Shown piece after piece: positions 46,279-59,569 of a stretch of 64,000 nucleotides of DNA (position 1 is its first letter; each line of letters starts with the position of its first letter). The position numbers and the translations under genes were made by a program. The notes beneath the pieces were generated by a model. That model made no database searches and was not told the origin of the DNA. It saw only the letters and a list, made by a program, of their open reading frames with translations. The stretch is from Scleromitrula shiraiana (Eukaryota > Ascomycota > Leotiomycetes > Helotiales > Sclerotiniaceae): contig JABELC010000008.1 of NCBI GenBank assembly GCA_028455995.1, positions 991,501 through 1,055,500 of the forward strand, in the 5' to 3' direction.

Positions 46279-48477
46279 ATGTCACCCCAACGTCGTAGAT
46301 CATCAAGGCTCCGTACTCCAGCTAAGGTATGTATTTTCATCATTCATCATTCATCATTGATAATAGCAGTATAGCTGTATAGAAATATGTACTTATTTAT
46401 TTTCGAAAAAAATCTAGTCTATTCAAACTACTACACCACGTCTCACATCTCTCGCTGAGCATGATGAGACCCCCCAAGAACAACCTCAATTGGAGATTCC
46501 AACTCCCCAAACACCAGCTACTGCAGGTCGCATTATTCCAGCTCGAGAGGAGATGCACCCATCTATCTCTCATAAATCTACCACTCAAAAGCCTGACTCG
46601 GGTCTCAAACATGGCTTTAAAGATATAAATGCGAAAGGGGATGATCAACCTTCTGGTGTTCAACAACAAACCCCCTCGAAGATTGGCATAAGCTCAGCGA
46701 CATTTGATTTTAAATTCGCGCGTCCTGCCCCTGTTCTTGGCCCTGAAGCCCAACGTATGATGGATGAATTGCGCGAGGAGGCACTTCGAATTAAAGCAAG
46801 ACTTGCCGCACAAAAGGAAGAAGAAGAAAACAAAGCTAAGGCAGCTGGCGTTAAAGGAGGTAGAAAAATTGCAAAAGCAAAGGGCAAGGCTACTAGATTC
46901 AGTGATGTTCACATGGCCGAGTAAGTCATTTTGTTGGCGATGCTACGGAACATATATTTCTAGCTAGCTGTTGAATTTTTATCTCGGAAGATTGTCTAAT
47001 TTTGTCTAGGTTCAAAAAGATGGACTCGATTGCCGGCCATGCTTCTTCCTACCGTGCGCAATCAGGCCGAGTCACGCCAGCAAAAACCGGTCTCAAACGT
47101 ACACAGTCAAAGGCTGAATTGGAGGAGAGAGAGAATACCCATGATCTTCCCGAGAACCCTGCAAGAGATGCAGATAATGCACAATCAGATAGACTTGAGA
47201 ATACTGCACCCGCAAAGCGTGCTCGTCAACGTATCACTGATGATACATCATCGTCTCGCCCAATCTCCCGCGGTAACGATAAACCGGCAATGGCGCGGCT
47301 CAATCCCCGCGGCAACAATGATATGCCAGAAATGCCTTCCACTCCGCGCTCCCACGTTTCTAGTATAATCGCATCCTTGTCAACCCCAACACAAGCATCA
47401 ATGGCTCGTGCCGCGAGTGTCAAACATCCTGCTACCCAAATACCCAGTTTGTCAAGATCACCATCCAAGCCAAATGTACAATACACTCCTCGTGTCTTGA
47501 CAAAATCTGCTAGTGTTGCTGGCTCAATGACCGCACCAAGCAAAGCCATCTTGCGTACCCCAAGCAAGTTTGAGCGTGTTAAATCTATTCTTAAATATCC
47601 GAATTTCAGTGCAAAGAAAACAAATACAACTTCCGCTATTCCTTCATTGACAGGAGGTGCTAGCAAGCCGACTTTCAACCTCGAAAAGGATCTTCCATCT
47701 GTCCCTACCACACCTATTGGTACTGGCCGATCGAAGAATGTGAAGCGTGTCGAATTTACTCCAGACACTAGAAAAGCCGATGCTCCCACCGTACCACAAT
47801 CTCCTTCTCCAGTCAAATCCGGCATCCCTAGGTCTACTTCGAAGAGTAATCTGAGGGATGCATCTTCAGTTGCTTCACATCGACCGACCTCTCAATCTTT
47901 TGGAGAACCAGATCAGGCAAACCATAACAAAAGTTCTGGCGCAGTAGTTTATCCTTCTCTCGCTGGTGTTCGTCCTCTCCCAGAGCCCCCGCGTCCAACA
48001 GCCACTCATCAAGCTTTCCCGCACCCCCCCGCATCTGTTCCCGGAACATTCACCTTCCGCAGTGATCATACAATTAGTTTTGGCGTATCTCCAAAGGGCT
48101 TCGGCCCATCCCCCAATCAGGCTACTGTTCGTCAAGTTCGACGAAGCATATTCCCTAGCACTATGCCTGGCAGCTTTCCTGAGAGCAATAAAGAGAATGT
48201 TGAAAACTTGCCCAAGGAGTCTAATAAACAACCAGCAGTAATCCCTACTGTTCCTCATGGAATGTCGAATAAGAAGCGTCGCCGTGTTGAATCTGATGAT
48301 GAGGAAAATCGATCGCCAAAGAAGCGCATGCCTCAGGCGCCAGAGGGTGAGATGCTGATGGCTCCAAGGCTCCATGCCGAGAGAGATGCAGCGATTCCCA
48401 AGAGTCCTCCCAAGAAGCGTGGTTTAACTTTGAGCCGTCTCAACATGCTTGCACGACCCAAGAACCGAAGATAAGTT
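46279..48477 (+). CDS. Nuclear protein with KEN box, possible cell-cycle role
   Basis: Three exons (46279-46326, 46418-46920, 47010 to the stop at 48472-48474) join in frame to 671 residues. The start is basic (MSPQRRRSSRLRTPAK). Around residues 125-180 lies a charged helix likely to form a coiled coil (MMDELREEALRIKARLAAQK), then a KGGRKIAKAKGK patch and HMAEFKKMDSIAGHASSYRA, a block I recall as conserved in filamentous ascomycetes without a known function. The rest is Ser/Pro/Thr-rich with many SP and TP sites. A KEN box (Lys-Glu-Asn, 578-580; 48190-48198) could target it for destruction by the anaphase-promoting complex. Near the end, NKKRRRVESDDEE and SPKKR look like nuclear-localisation signals. 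This pattern fits a mitotic or spindle-linked factor, but that is inference. Confidence 0.7.
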
Positions 48478-49070
48478 GACGAAGGAGCAATGGCAATTGA
48501 CCATTCATTCTTGTTTATACATTCATGCATTCTATGTATGGCCCAGGATTTTCAATTGGCTTTGGAGTATATTGGTGGCGTTGGCCAGGAAGATGCTGCA
48601 TATTCGTCGATATTACGAATTCATCAATGTGGTACATTTGTTCGTGCTTTTTGTTTGAGTATTTATTACTTTATGAATGATTCTACAGAACTATGTTTAG
48701 GCTACTCGCTTTTCGTTTCTTTTTTCGCAGATCCCCAGGAAATTATGGTCGTTGTTTCTGTATTTAGGCATATTGAGATTGCTCTTTCCTACTAGTTAAT
48801 GATAAATGAAAAAAGCTCTCTATTTTTACACTTCGGAATTTCCACATCCGAACTGACCTTGATCATAACCTGTAGCACCTCTCATCGTCAAAACCTGAGG
48901 GCCTCCTTGTCAAGTAGTATTAGCTGAGCCATCGTAGAGGCACTTCTTTACATTCGTTTATTCCATTACATCATTCATTAAGATGAGCTTTTAATCATCA
49001 ATTATACTTAATATACACATTCGTTACATACAAAATAGGCATAGATCTCGCTCCTTCAAACCACAATATA
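48478..49070. other. Intergenic, 3' flank and next promoter
   Basis: A 101-codon frame (48490-48795) lies in the expected 3' untranslated region and has no support. Nothing else is seen. Confidence 0.5.
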
Positions 49071-51268
49071 ATGTCCAACCGCCAGGGAACTCCTCGTCCA
49101 CCCACCTCTCTAATCCATACGCGTCCTCGATACCATACTATATCCTCATCTCTTCCGACAACTCCCCTCGCATCCACTTTTCTAACAACCCATCCTTCTT
49201 TCTCACCTAGGCTTACTCCCTTGAGGAGCGTCTCCAAACCTCCTCCCCCCAAACTCAGTGACCTCAAAACTGTTCCCGCCAATCCCCTTTCACTCAAGGA
49301 TTTCGGCCCTACCTTCATATGCACCATTTGCTGGCAACCACAACACTCACCGTCTAAACCTAAGGTCCTCGGCTCTTCATCGCGAATCGTATGCCATGCG
49401 TGCTGGCGCGCCGTACTAGACTTGTCCATATGTTGGGTGTGTGGAGAGTGTATAGTGAGAGGTGATGAAGTGGTAAGTTTAGGATGGTGCTTCTGGCATC
49501 GGGGATGTTTTGGCTGTTTACTTTGCGGAGTGGGGTTAGGAGATGTGGAAGTCTTTATGGGAGATGGAAACAAAGGAGGTGAAGGGAGGAAGGGGATGGA
49601 GTTGGATAAGATTCCGCTTTGTGAATGGTGCGAGGTGGAGACTCAGGTCAAAGGATATGGGGAGAAGAAAGTGTTGGAGAGGGGGTTAGAGAACGTTACG
49701 AGGTTTGATGGGGGTTTGACAAAGTGTAGATTGGAAAAGTTGGATGAGGATAGAGAAGTTGGTTTGAGTGCTCATGTGGAGAAGAACAAGAAAGTCAAGG
49801 ACCGGTTACAACCTGTTGGGGGCTTGGATGGCGAGGGAACTTTTGACGCAGGCTCTGCTCCGAAGGAAACGCCACACAAATCGACAAGGTTGATGGCCAT
49901 GGATGAAAGAAGGATTGAAAAGTTGATTCAAGAGTCTTCTACTCCTCAAGTATGTTATAATGTTGTCTGAGATTGGGATATATAATATGATATTAATGAT
50001 TGTAGGAGGAATCTCCCCTTCTTAAAGATGCAGCCGGTATGGGAGTTTCTGAGGATGGAGACAACTTCGATGACAATGATCACTCCCACAGTGATACCGA
50101 AGCTGTGGACTTTGGACAAGATGAAGTGACCGCCAGCGGCTCGGATATCTATGTTTCGATATTCGATCCAGTCGGCCAACCATTCGTTCCAAGCAATACG
50201 AAACCAATACCTCAATGGATGTCATTACTTCCAACTAATGTGCATCAAGAGAGGGGACATCAACAAAAATCTGGTATCGCTGAATCTCGTGGAACTTTCC
50301 CGGACGCATATGCTGGACTTCAAATCAATCATACAGAGGAATGTTCAAAAGATCATGGGAAGGATGCACCTTGCTCCTCACCTGAAGAAACAACTCCAAA
50401 AGCAACCAGACAATCATCTAGTGCAGGGCCAAGTATAAGAGTTCACACTGACAGACTCCCTTCCCTTTCGGACACAACAGGTGAATCAACAAGACTTCCT
50501 TCAGTTAATATCACTGATGGACCTCCCGACAAACCCAACACAAAGACGAAAAGAAGCACTAGACCACGATCTGTTTCCATCGAGGCAAAAGATAATTCTC
50601 ATAAAACATCAATTTACCGTAGGTCTCGACGATCCCAAACTTTTGGATCAACCTCTTTGCAACCTCTAGAGCACTGTCCTGCGGGTCTTTATGAGAGACG
50701 CCCGACACCTTATCCAAAACCCGATGACCCATTCATCAATGAAATTACCATCAAATCAGATTCAATTAATGTACCCCGGAAAAGTTCATGCTGCGAACTC
50801 GGCTCTACACTCGAAGTTTCCCCACCACAGCAAACCTCTACCTCAACATTTGAAAGCTTTCCAAATCCTTCTATGATTGACAAGGCTAAGACACCTTGTA
50901 TCATTGCCACTAGCTCTGAGTATCTCGATCGATATAATCCTATTACTTCCATCCTTCCGGAGAAATTTAAATCTTACAACCCAAGTAAGGAACCAGAACC
51001 TATTATTGAGAAGATCAAGAGACAGAGGGTAGGAACTTTGAGTTTGGGAGAAATTGCTAGAGGTACGGTAGAGAGAAGGAGAGAGAGGAGCGCGAGTGGT
51101 AATTTGCCAGAGGAAGGGAAAGGAAAGGGAAAAGGAAAAGAGATAGAGGAGGACGGAGCTAGGGCTAAAGGAAAAGTGAAGATTGGTTATGGGAGCGAGG
51201 AGTATGGCTTGGATCCTAGAAGGGAAGATCTGAAGAGGGAGTTGAGAAATTTGTTTTGTGAGGAATGA
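49071..51268 (+). CDS. LIM-domain zinc-finger protein
   Basis: Two exons (49071-49949 and 50006-51268) join in frame to 713 residues. A LIM domain is visible at 121-187: C121-x2-C124-x18-H143-x2-C146-x2-C149-x2-C152, then C184-x2-C187. The spacer in the second finger is longer than usual (31 residues). Another pair of C-x2-C motifs just before it (C84, C87, C108, C111) may form an extra finger. LIM domains bind proteins, often at actin structures or in Rho signalling. The first 80 residues are Pro/Ser/Thr-rich. The long C-terminal part is mostly polar and probably disordered. It ends with a basic segment (GTLSLGEIARGTVERRRERS) and KGKGKGKEIEEDG. The base composition changes at about 49440, with G-rich codons in the LIM end. 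The partner is unknown. Confidence 0.85.
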
Positions 51269-51808
51269 TGGATTGAGATTGAGAAATTGATATCAATAAC
51301 TTGATGGTGTTGGGGTTAGGATCAAGAGATTGAATTGTTTAAGGATATGAATATCGCACAAACGAATAATGAACCTATGATTACACTGCATTCAATGCTA
51401 CTTTCTTCCTCTGCTACTTATCAAAAACGATTGTGAGTCGAATTGCTGTGAGTAAACCACAAACTCTCATATTCTGTAGCCTATAGACGTTCCGTTCCTA
51501 TGTAAATAATGAGGAAGATCTTACAGCAGTATCTGATAACTGATTATCTGAGTTGGCACTTCATTGATTCCTCAACACTAGCTCGTATAAAATTATATTA
51601 TAACTGCAAATGAATCAATCAGTACACCCTCTGGTGATGCTGCGAGTAGACCTCGGGAAGGCTGATACGAAGAAGCACTAGGTGATAATTAGCTTATTTA
51701 TTACGTAATCGAGGCTACCGACACACACCAAGGCTGATAATCTCTCGATCTTCTTTCTTCACAACCAAATCAACTCATCAAGAACAATTATAAACTATCA
51801 CTTTAACC
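51269..51808. other. Intergenic upstream of Med10
   Basis: No gene is supported. The last 80 bases are CT- and A-rich, as in other promoters here. Confidence 0.5.
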
Positions 51809-52332
51809 ATGGCACCGGTCAACAATCCTGATCATAATGCAGTTGAGCGTAAGTAATCCATTCGTTCTCATTCCGGTCTCTTCGTTCCCAAAACTCACAG
51901 TGAACTTAACTTTACACAGATCAACTCAAAAATGTAATCCAAGACCTCTACGAAATAATGGTCCAAGTAACCACCTACGACACCTCCGGCCGACCCTCCC
52001 GCGACATTCTCGAAAAGTCGCTCCTCCAACTATCCTCTTCTCTCCGAACCGTCCATCAAACATCCAGCCCATCCCCATCCAACCCGAATACCAATCTTCC
52101 AGGCATCCCATGGGATGTAATTGAATATGTAAACAATGGACGGAATCCGGATATTTACACTCGAGAGTTTGTGGAGTTGACGAGGAAGGGAAATCAGACG
52201 ATGAAAGGGAAGATGGATGCGTTTGCTAGTTTTAGGGATATTTTGGCCGGGGAGATAAAGAAGGTGATGCCGGAGTTGGAGGAGGATGTTGAGAGGACGG
52301 TGGAGAGTACGAAGGGGGAGGAGGGACGGTGA
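51809..52332 (+). CDS. nut2: Mediator complex subunit 10 (Med10/Nut2)
   Basis: Two exons (51809-51848 and 51920-52332) join in frame to 150 residues, typical of fungal Med10. This is a middle-module subunit of Mediator, the complex that links activators with RNA polymerase II. Recognisable family segments are HQLKNVIQDLYEIMVQVTTY near the N-terminus, IPWDVIEYVNNGRNPDIYTR and GNQTMKGKMDAFASFRDIL. The last has the conserved pattern of a terminal helix. The P-G-I-P-W-D-V-I-E-Y-V motif is especially diagnostic. The intron falls after the 13th codon. Sequence after 51958 is C-rich, then G-rich, giving long frames in other phases that are not real. Confidence 0.94.
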
Positions 52333-53500
52333 TTTGCGGTTAGGGGGAGGAAGAGTCTTGTATTTGAGAGGCACATGGATTGGATTGGGTTTGGTTGGAT
52401 TGACTTTGAAATGCGATGGTATGGTATAGGTTTGGGATGGAATGGAGTTCAGGAAAATAGCGGCGGTCAAATGGCGTTGGATGGTTGATTTCTCAATCAG
52501 ATGGAACTTCAATGGATAAGACAGGTATGGCGCATCTATAGGTTTACTATGGAACGAACGAGGCTATATAGTAATGTTTTTGTATGGTGTTATCTATATC
52601 ATGAGAGAGAGAAAAGTGACACCAGGAATAATCAACAGCTATAAATCTATATATATACAAGCTACCAACTTTCTCGATGTCTCATCTAGTTCAGTTCTGA
52701 TACTCTACTTATATATAAGACTTCGATATCTTTATTCAATATCGACATCATAAATGAATAAGCTTTATGGAGGTGTTCCAATATATATGTTTCAAAGATA
52801 TTCAATATGAGTTTGCTCTATATATTTAAACACTTGAATTTTGCGAAGACCTCGGGCAATGGATTAGCTTAATAACATCACATCGAGAATTCAAAGAGGA
52901 GCCATATTTGAATCGGGGAAAATTGATTCATACCGATTTATTCTCTTGCGATACTTTTGTAGTAGTTTGGATCTCTAAGTGCCAAACAAAATGAAGAAGC
53001 TAGCTAGCTATCTAGTTAAACTGATCTGATCTGAAGCTGCCTAAACGCTGATACAGATTGATATGTCCAAAGAATTGTAAGAAAGAAGATAAAGCGATAC
53101 TCTTCTCATAAGAGAGTACTTGATAACGAAGGCAAGAAACCAGACTCGATATCATATGACACAATGTGGCATGATATGATATAGAGAACCAGCTCCTCTC
53201 TGTTCCATCACGCCAACCCAGAGACAGAAAGAAAAAAATAATAAAAAAGGACGAAGTAAATATCAAGAGAAGATAAAGAAAATGAAAATCATCCCAGATG
53301 GTATACTAACTCCTCGCCTTATCTTCAATCTCCTTTCAACACCAAACCAAATCAGCAACCATCTTGCCCAAACCCCAATCACACCACGTCTACAAAACTT
53401 GCTCCTAAACACAACCGCAACCCCAGCCGCAACCTAAATCATAGTATATCATATCGTATCGTATCACATCAAAACTCCAACAACCATCCGACCTGCATGT
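52333..53500. other. Convergent intergenic region, about 1.2 kb
   Basis: Between the 3' ends of Med10 and the aminotransferase gene there are AT-rich stretches and short ATATAT runs, but no gene that I can support. Confidence 0.5.
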
Positions 53501-55024
53501 CTACGAATTGTAGACATCTTCGAAAACTGCCTCCACCACGTCCACTGTCACGTTCACAATATGTTCAATATCCTCGCTAGTGACTAGATAATTCGGCGCC
53601 AGCAAAACATGATCACCAGAATAGCCATCCACACATCCACTTCCTGGATACATGGTCATGTTGAAATTAGGCGAGATAGCCAAATCATGAATCTTTTGCG
53701 CAATATTCATGCTTGGATCAAATGGCGCCTTAGTTCTTTTATCCTTGACGAATTCTAATCCCCAGAATAGTCCCTTTCCTCGAATATCTCCCACGTTGGG
53801 ATGATCGGCCAATCGTTGCTTGAGAAGTTTACCGAGGTATGCTCCTTGCGAGCGCACGTTATCGAGAACATTGTGTTGACGGATGATGCGTTGAACCTCA
53901 AGAGCAGCAGCGGCTTGAACTGGCATTCCTTGGTATGTTTGACCGTGGATGAATTGGCCACTACCGTCGTAAAGAACATTTACTACTTTGTGAGAGATGA
54001 GAACACCAGCAATTGGTTGGTATCCACCACCTAATCCTTTGCCAATAGTTTGGAGATCTGGCACTACTCCTTCCGATTGCCATGCATGTAAAGTCCCTGA
54101 TCGACCCATTCCACACATGACCTCGTCAAGAATGAAAAGGGCGCCATAGCGATGGCATACATCTCGCATAGCTTTCAGATAGCCGGATACAGCAGGAACA
54201 CAACCTAATGCTGCACCTACAACGGGTTCGGCGATGAATCCGATAACGGTTTCAGGACCTAGTTCTTGGAATTTGTCCTCAAGTTCGGCAGCTTTCCGTG
54301 ATACGAACGCAGCATCGGATTCTCCGTCTAAGCGTTGTCGATAGGGATTACATGAGGACACGTGATGTACGTTGTTCATGAGGAATGGGGCGTATGGTGC
54401 TCTGCGTGCCACGAACCCCGATATTCCTAATGCACCTAGAGTATTTCCATGGTATGAAGTTTCTCGGGCAATGAAGTTTACTCGTCGGGTAGATTTGTCT
54501 TTCTCGTAGAAATATTGTCGCGCTAGTTTTACTGCTGCTTCCATAGCTTCTGAGCCTAGCACATATGTTTAGCTTGGCTAGTGGGTGATCTAAAAAGATT
54601 ACTAACCTGAACCAGTCAAGTATACTCTAGCCATTTTCCGACCAGTTCCATTTATCAGTTCTTCGCAAAGATTATCGGTGGTCTCGTTACCGAAGAATCC
54701 CGATGCTAAATAAGGTGTGCCGGATGCCATCTGTTGGCAAACTGCTTTGGTGACTCGCTTGTTACCGTGTCCTAAACATGATACGGCAGCACCAGATGTT
54801 GCGTCGAATATCACTCGTCCATCTTTAGTGTAGAGTTCACTTCCGTCTCCTCCAACGACGACGGGAAAATCTTTGTGGAGATTCCTGTCAAGTAAAAAGG
54901 TGGTCCTTTTCATGCCTTGAACAGCTCCTCCACTCATATGAGATGATACTTCATTGCTGTATGATTTACTAACAAAGGTATCTCTACCACTGTCCGAAAC
55001 TTCGGAAATGGCAGCTGGCGACAT
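53501..55024 (-). CDS. Class III PLP-dependent aminotransferase
   Basis: Two exons (55024-54607 and 54555-53501) join in frame to 490 residues. Members move an amino group from an omega-amino acid or amine to a keto acid. The active-site lysine is in TIGKGLGGG (about Lys312), preceded by ALFILDEVMCGMGRSG, with the aspartate (about 283) that contacts the pyridine nitrogen. Other blocks are DATSGAAVSCLGHG near the N-terminus, YLTGSGSEAMEAA, where the intron falls, and ARETSYHGNTLGAL, then GFIAEPVVGAALG. The C-terminal block KGLFWGLEFVKDK is also standard. The substrate cannot be told. An upstream ATG at 55108 would add a hydrophobic leader, but the family start fits the ATG at 55024. No mitochondrial signal is obvious at that start. 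Confidence 0.92.
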
Positions 55025-58000
55025 TATGAGAGTCGATATAGTTATTGCACTTGGATAGTAGTTGACTGTAAGCACTAAGGCTGTTGTATATAGGAAGAAA
55101 ATAAACAAGATATGAAGTCTGAGACAAAGGTATATATACCGAGAGACGGGATATAGAGAGTATATAGATATGATATCTGAAAGGTGGGAGGTGGAAGGAG
55201 GTGGGGACTAAAGGCAGTTGAGAGATAACTCGGAACAGCCGAGCGAAAGGCCCTTTATATAAGATCGAGTATGAATCGGGTAGTAGTACTATGACGGAAG
55301 AGAGGGTTATGTGAGGCCGGGATCAGGGCATACAAGATAAGGTTGGTGGTGTTAGAACCCGGAGTGGAGATTGAGAATATCAAAGGAATGAAGGGTAAGA
55401 CAAAAGCAGATGTGATAGGGCATCAAAGTGGATTGGTATCCTGACTTTAGATGCAAGTTGCCTTGAGCTGAGGAAGAGTAGTTTATTGATTGCTATAGAA
55501 ATAAGGTTCATTTTAGTACGGTGGGGGTGAGCCGACGTAGGCCCTGACCTGACACTAATTCAGATATGGGTGACGTGCGAAAGTGTTAGTTGGTTTTGAA
55601 CGCATGACTAGTGGTAATTAGAATTATGAGCAAGGTTGATTGAAGTCGATATGTGCTTCAGTCTGTATGGTGTTGTGTTGAGAAGACGATAGGGTAAACA
55701 TAATCTTTTGGCACGAACCATCTTAAGCCAAGACGTGCGTGTCAAAAAACTTAGAAAAATGTGCTTCTATCTGATTGCTCACCTTACTTACCCTTCGACT
55801 TTCCATAGCCGGGTCAACCTCTTCTCAGACATAATTCCGGTAGGATGGGCATATTTAGGTACTTGAAATCTGAAGACACCATGCCCTGTCACATAATATG
55901 CGGCCGGGCCCATTGCCGCTCTCCAATGGGATCATTCCCATCTCGGTTGCTCATAAAGAGCCGGGGGGGAACTTTCATGAGTGTGTAGATCTCCGAAGGC
56001 AACCTGCTTCCATAACTTGTCACGATATGTGTTGATTTTGGGAAAAGAATAGAGCCGGAGGGTATCCCCGATTTATCACGGTAGTCATTACCACAAAAGT
56101 CCCCACTTCCCGACCCTGTTTCGCGTGCCTGTTTATCCGAGCAAGAGTGGCAGTTGGAAGGGGTTTTGGCAACAAAATTGCTGGGCGATTAGCTACATGC
56201 CTACGTGCACCGATCACTCTCATACGACAACTCATTTTTTCCCGATTCCCATCATCTGGGTAGTTTTGCGCCCCCAAAATGTATTTGGTCCTCCCTCGGG
56301 ACCTTTTTGACCAATGATTTCGGGCGATGGCATATACATTGAGGCGATATGGCCAGATCGAGTGCAGGAACATGCGATACATAATGCTCGTAGGCAAGTT
56401 ACCGACGTGTGACCATCGTGAATCTTGTACAATGAGATGGGATGTCATTACCAGTGCGGTAGTAACGGTCGGTTAATTTATATTCAGCGAGAACCGGGTA
56501 GAACGAGGAGGGGGGAGGATATAGATAGATACTCACTGGCTCATAACAGTCAACGTACGTAGCAAATGTAATTCTTGTAGACAATTTGTGGGTAATGTAC
56601 TACCTTTGTATTGTAGCACTATTGGAGGTGTACATAGATCTAGATGCCACTTTGCACCTCTTATCCAGGTTTTCGTTATTATTTTGATTGAAGATGTAAC
56701 TGGGCAGCAGTACAGAAAATCAATGATGGTATTATGATCGATCCGCTCTCATGCCTTTTCATTCTCAAGTTGACGATAACTGGTAGTGATGTATATTTTA
56801 CTTTCCGCAGTGCGAGATTTGGGAACCGTGTACAACTAGTTGGATGTTTTAGAAGTTCTTTTTGTGTTCATAACATTTTGCGTAGTTCTAGGGAAAGGGG
56901 AAATGGGGAAATGGGGCGCCAACGAGCCAACGAGCCAACGAGATAACAAGCCATTGATGTCAAAATCTCTGCATGACATGGTAGCCAACCGGACATATGA
57001 TTCGATAGGACATTTTTATTTACTATTTCATAATTCAATATCTGAACCCAAGATACGTAAGGAAAGAAGTCCGAAGGTAGATGAATTCAATAGCCAAAAC
57101 AACCATGATAATAAAGGATTTACAATAGACAATCGCATCATATTGTATTGATTTATTAATGAATAATGTAAATCGAAAGAAGGGTCGGATAAGATGGGAT
57201 GGAAGGAAGTTAATTGAATCACATGCATTAGACAAAATGGAAGGAATGACTCCATGAATAGATCTTATTCTTAGCTTTTAGACGTTTTGGGTGATAAATC
57301 ATCTGAAAGATCTTGAATGAAACCCTACCTCATACTGGGTACTTACTTACGTATGCATACATTCTTCCATCCGGATTGCCGGTAGATGCTATCTATCTAC
57401 ATAGTCTTTAGCTAGGTATGTACGTATGTACGTAGTTACTATGATATCTCAATAGTCGAAGTCGATAAGCCCCCCCTTTTTCGGCTTTTATTTCTTTTGA
57501 TGCTCATTCATTTTGTTACCCCCATTCTCTTTTCTGCTCCTTTTCTTCTTTTCTTACTTCCTTCTTCCCGAGATCAACGTCGAGATCTTCTTGTTCCTTC
57601 TCCATGTATCTCTTTATTTTCTTCTTCCTGGATATGAGATATATCGGTAAAGCTTCTTACAATTCAAGAAGATTAATTGATTGGTTTGTAGTTTGGTTTG
57701 TATTCTGTGTAACAATAATCACTAACTATTCTGTACTGTAAGGTACATATTCCAAGTCCCCGAATTTTATATGTGATACAAGATTAAATAATATAAACCA
57801 CAAGACGCAACGCAAGTAATGGTTATTTATTATCGAATTCCCCAGGATTTTCATGATCTGCTTTTTAATTGCTCAGGTGTTTTTTCCCTTCTCTTTTCTT
57901 TCTATTTGCCTACTATTTACCTACTTTCTTTCCTCATTTTCTCATCCTACTCTTGGTTGACAATAGATTGCCCAACCTCGAATCCGCCCAAGTCTCTCCT

Positions 58001-58451
58001 TCCTTTACAAGCCTTTTACATTTACAAATTTTTGATTTGCTCTTCCTATGAATCACGCGCTCAATATTGGGAGCACTGCAGTATGCATGAGCATGAGTAG
58101 AATCATCGATACCATGCGCTGTGCGAGAACCTTGAAAGGAAATAAAAAGATAGGCCATGAAAAGGATTCGAAAGATGGGAAGGTTTCTACATGCCCTTGA
58201 TGAAGCGGTGTCCAAAATCCAAACTTCTACTCCAATGACCCAAATTCATTCGTTTACCAAGGTAGTAAAAAGGATTCAATGTTTTTTTCTTCTGCATATG
58301 TATGTAATGTACGAACATGCCTTCTCCCATACCTTGCCTTAGGCTGCGGTGCCATCGTGGTATTTGCATTTGCATCATGCTATCATACTATCATTTTCTA
58401 TGGATCATACGGATCTAAGTAAAATAGACAAGGAATAAAAAAGGACCATCA

Positions 58452-58490
58452 TACATAGTACATAGTACATAGTACATAGTACATACATAC
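58452..58490. repeat. Short tandem repeat, ACATAGT unit
   Basis: About four copies of the 7-base unit, running into ACAT repeats. Confidence 0.7.
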
Positions 58491-59528
58491 ATGCGTACAT
58501 GTTTCCTTCCTTACTTAGAAACTCATGCGACGTCCGTTGTCGTATCATCGAATCATATAGTTAGTGGTATGAGTTATTTGCCCACCTTTCCCACCCTTGA
58601 AGTAATAAGGAGACTCGTAAGTCTACTTTCGTAGTTCATTTTCGGAATCGATCTCATGAATTGATGCGAGATGGGAGATGGGAGATGGTCCAATACGATA
58701 GAAGTAGAAAAGGAAAAAAAGAAGTGGGTATGCAAATCGGCTTCTAATTATTTTGCTTCGGGATCCCGATAATAGGTTTACCGGGTTCCGAAAGGAAAGG
58801 AAAAAATTCCAACATTCCGAATAGCGGTGAGGGGGGTTTTTTTTTTGGATTGAACAGTCATGAAAATCTTTGAAGCTGTCAAGTTAAACTCGTATGATTT
58901 TCTACGTGTATCGTTTGGTTAGGTCATTGTATGAGGTGAACACTTAGTTATTCGAAGATGAATGGACGGATATATCACTCTCTTGGAAGGGTATATGTTT
59001 GTCATACTATTAGGTTATTTGAGTCTGGCCATATCGATTGGGTATCTAAATGACTACAGTATCGATTTTTCTACACAATACAACCTGGTACTATATTGGA
59101 AAAGAAAGTAAGTTTTATATCAATAATGATACCGTCTCTACCAGCCCAGGCGTATATACTTTATTAAGTAGATACTTACCTGAAGCCCAGAGCTTGGTAC
59201 CTTACGTTACCTGGGAAGATCAACCATGGTAGAGATGTGTGATTACATAATTAGTATTACTTAATCCTATGGGCCATGGCAAATCTTGCCACCCAGAGCC
59301 CCATTAAGCTAATCCTGAAACATACTAAATTGCCTTTTCCCCTGATGTACTAGGCTTATCTGAGATTCTGATGTAAGCACCTTGAATAATCAATCCACCG
59401 ATGTATTCCGTACCGAGGAAATGGCACCCTTAGCTTCCTTAGCAACAAGTTGAACCAATTGGGGAAAAAAGCTATCGTCTGGTCTGCTTCGTAGCTACTA
59501 TCAAGATATTACATCATTCAATTCTCAG

Positions 59529-59569
59529 CCTCCCTCCCTCCCTCCCTCCCTCCCTCCCTCCCTCCCTCC
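59529..59569. repeat. (CCTC)n pyrimidine tract
   Basis: About ten perfect units of a 4-base CCTC/CTCC repeat, all pyrimidine on this strand, about 195 bases before the MFS gene start. Such tracts can form triplex DNA and vary in length. Confidence 0.8.

Noticed and set aside
48490..48795. 101-codon frame after the KEN-box gene
   Set aside because: It lies in the expected 3' untranslated region and has no conserved features.
51837..52512. Long frames on both strands over Med10
   Set aside because: They are shadows caused by strand-biased C-rich and G-rich codons; the Med10 frame alone matches a known family.
56020..56448. 142-codon minus-strand frame in the long gap
   Set aside because: No signal, domain or splice support; an overlapping frame on the same strand is nearly as long.
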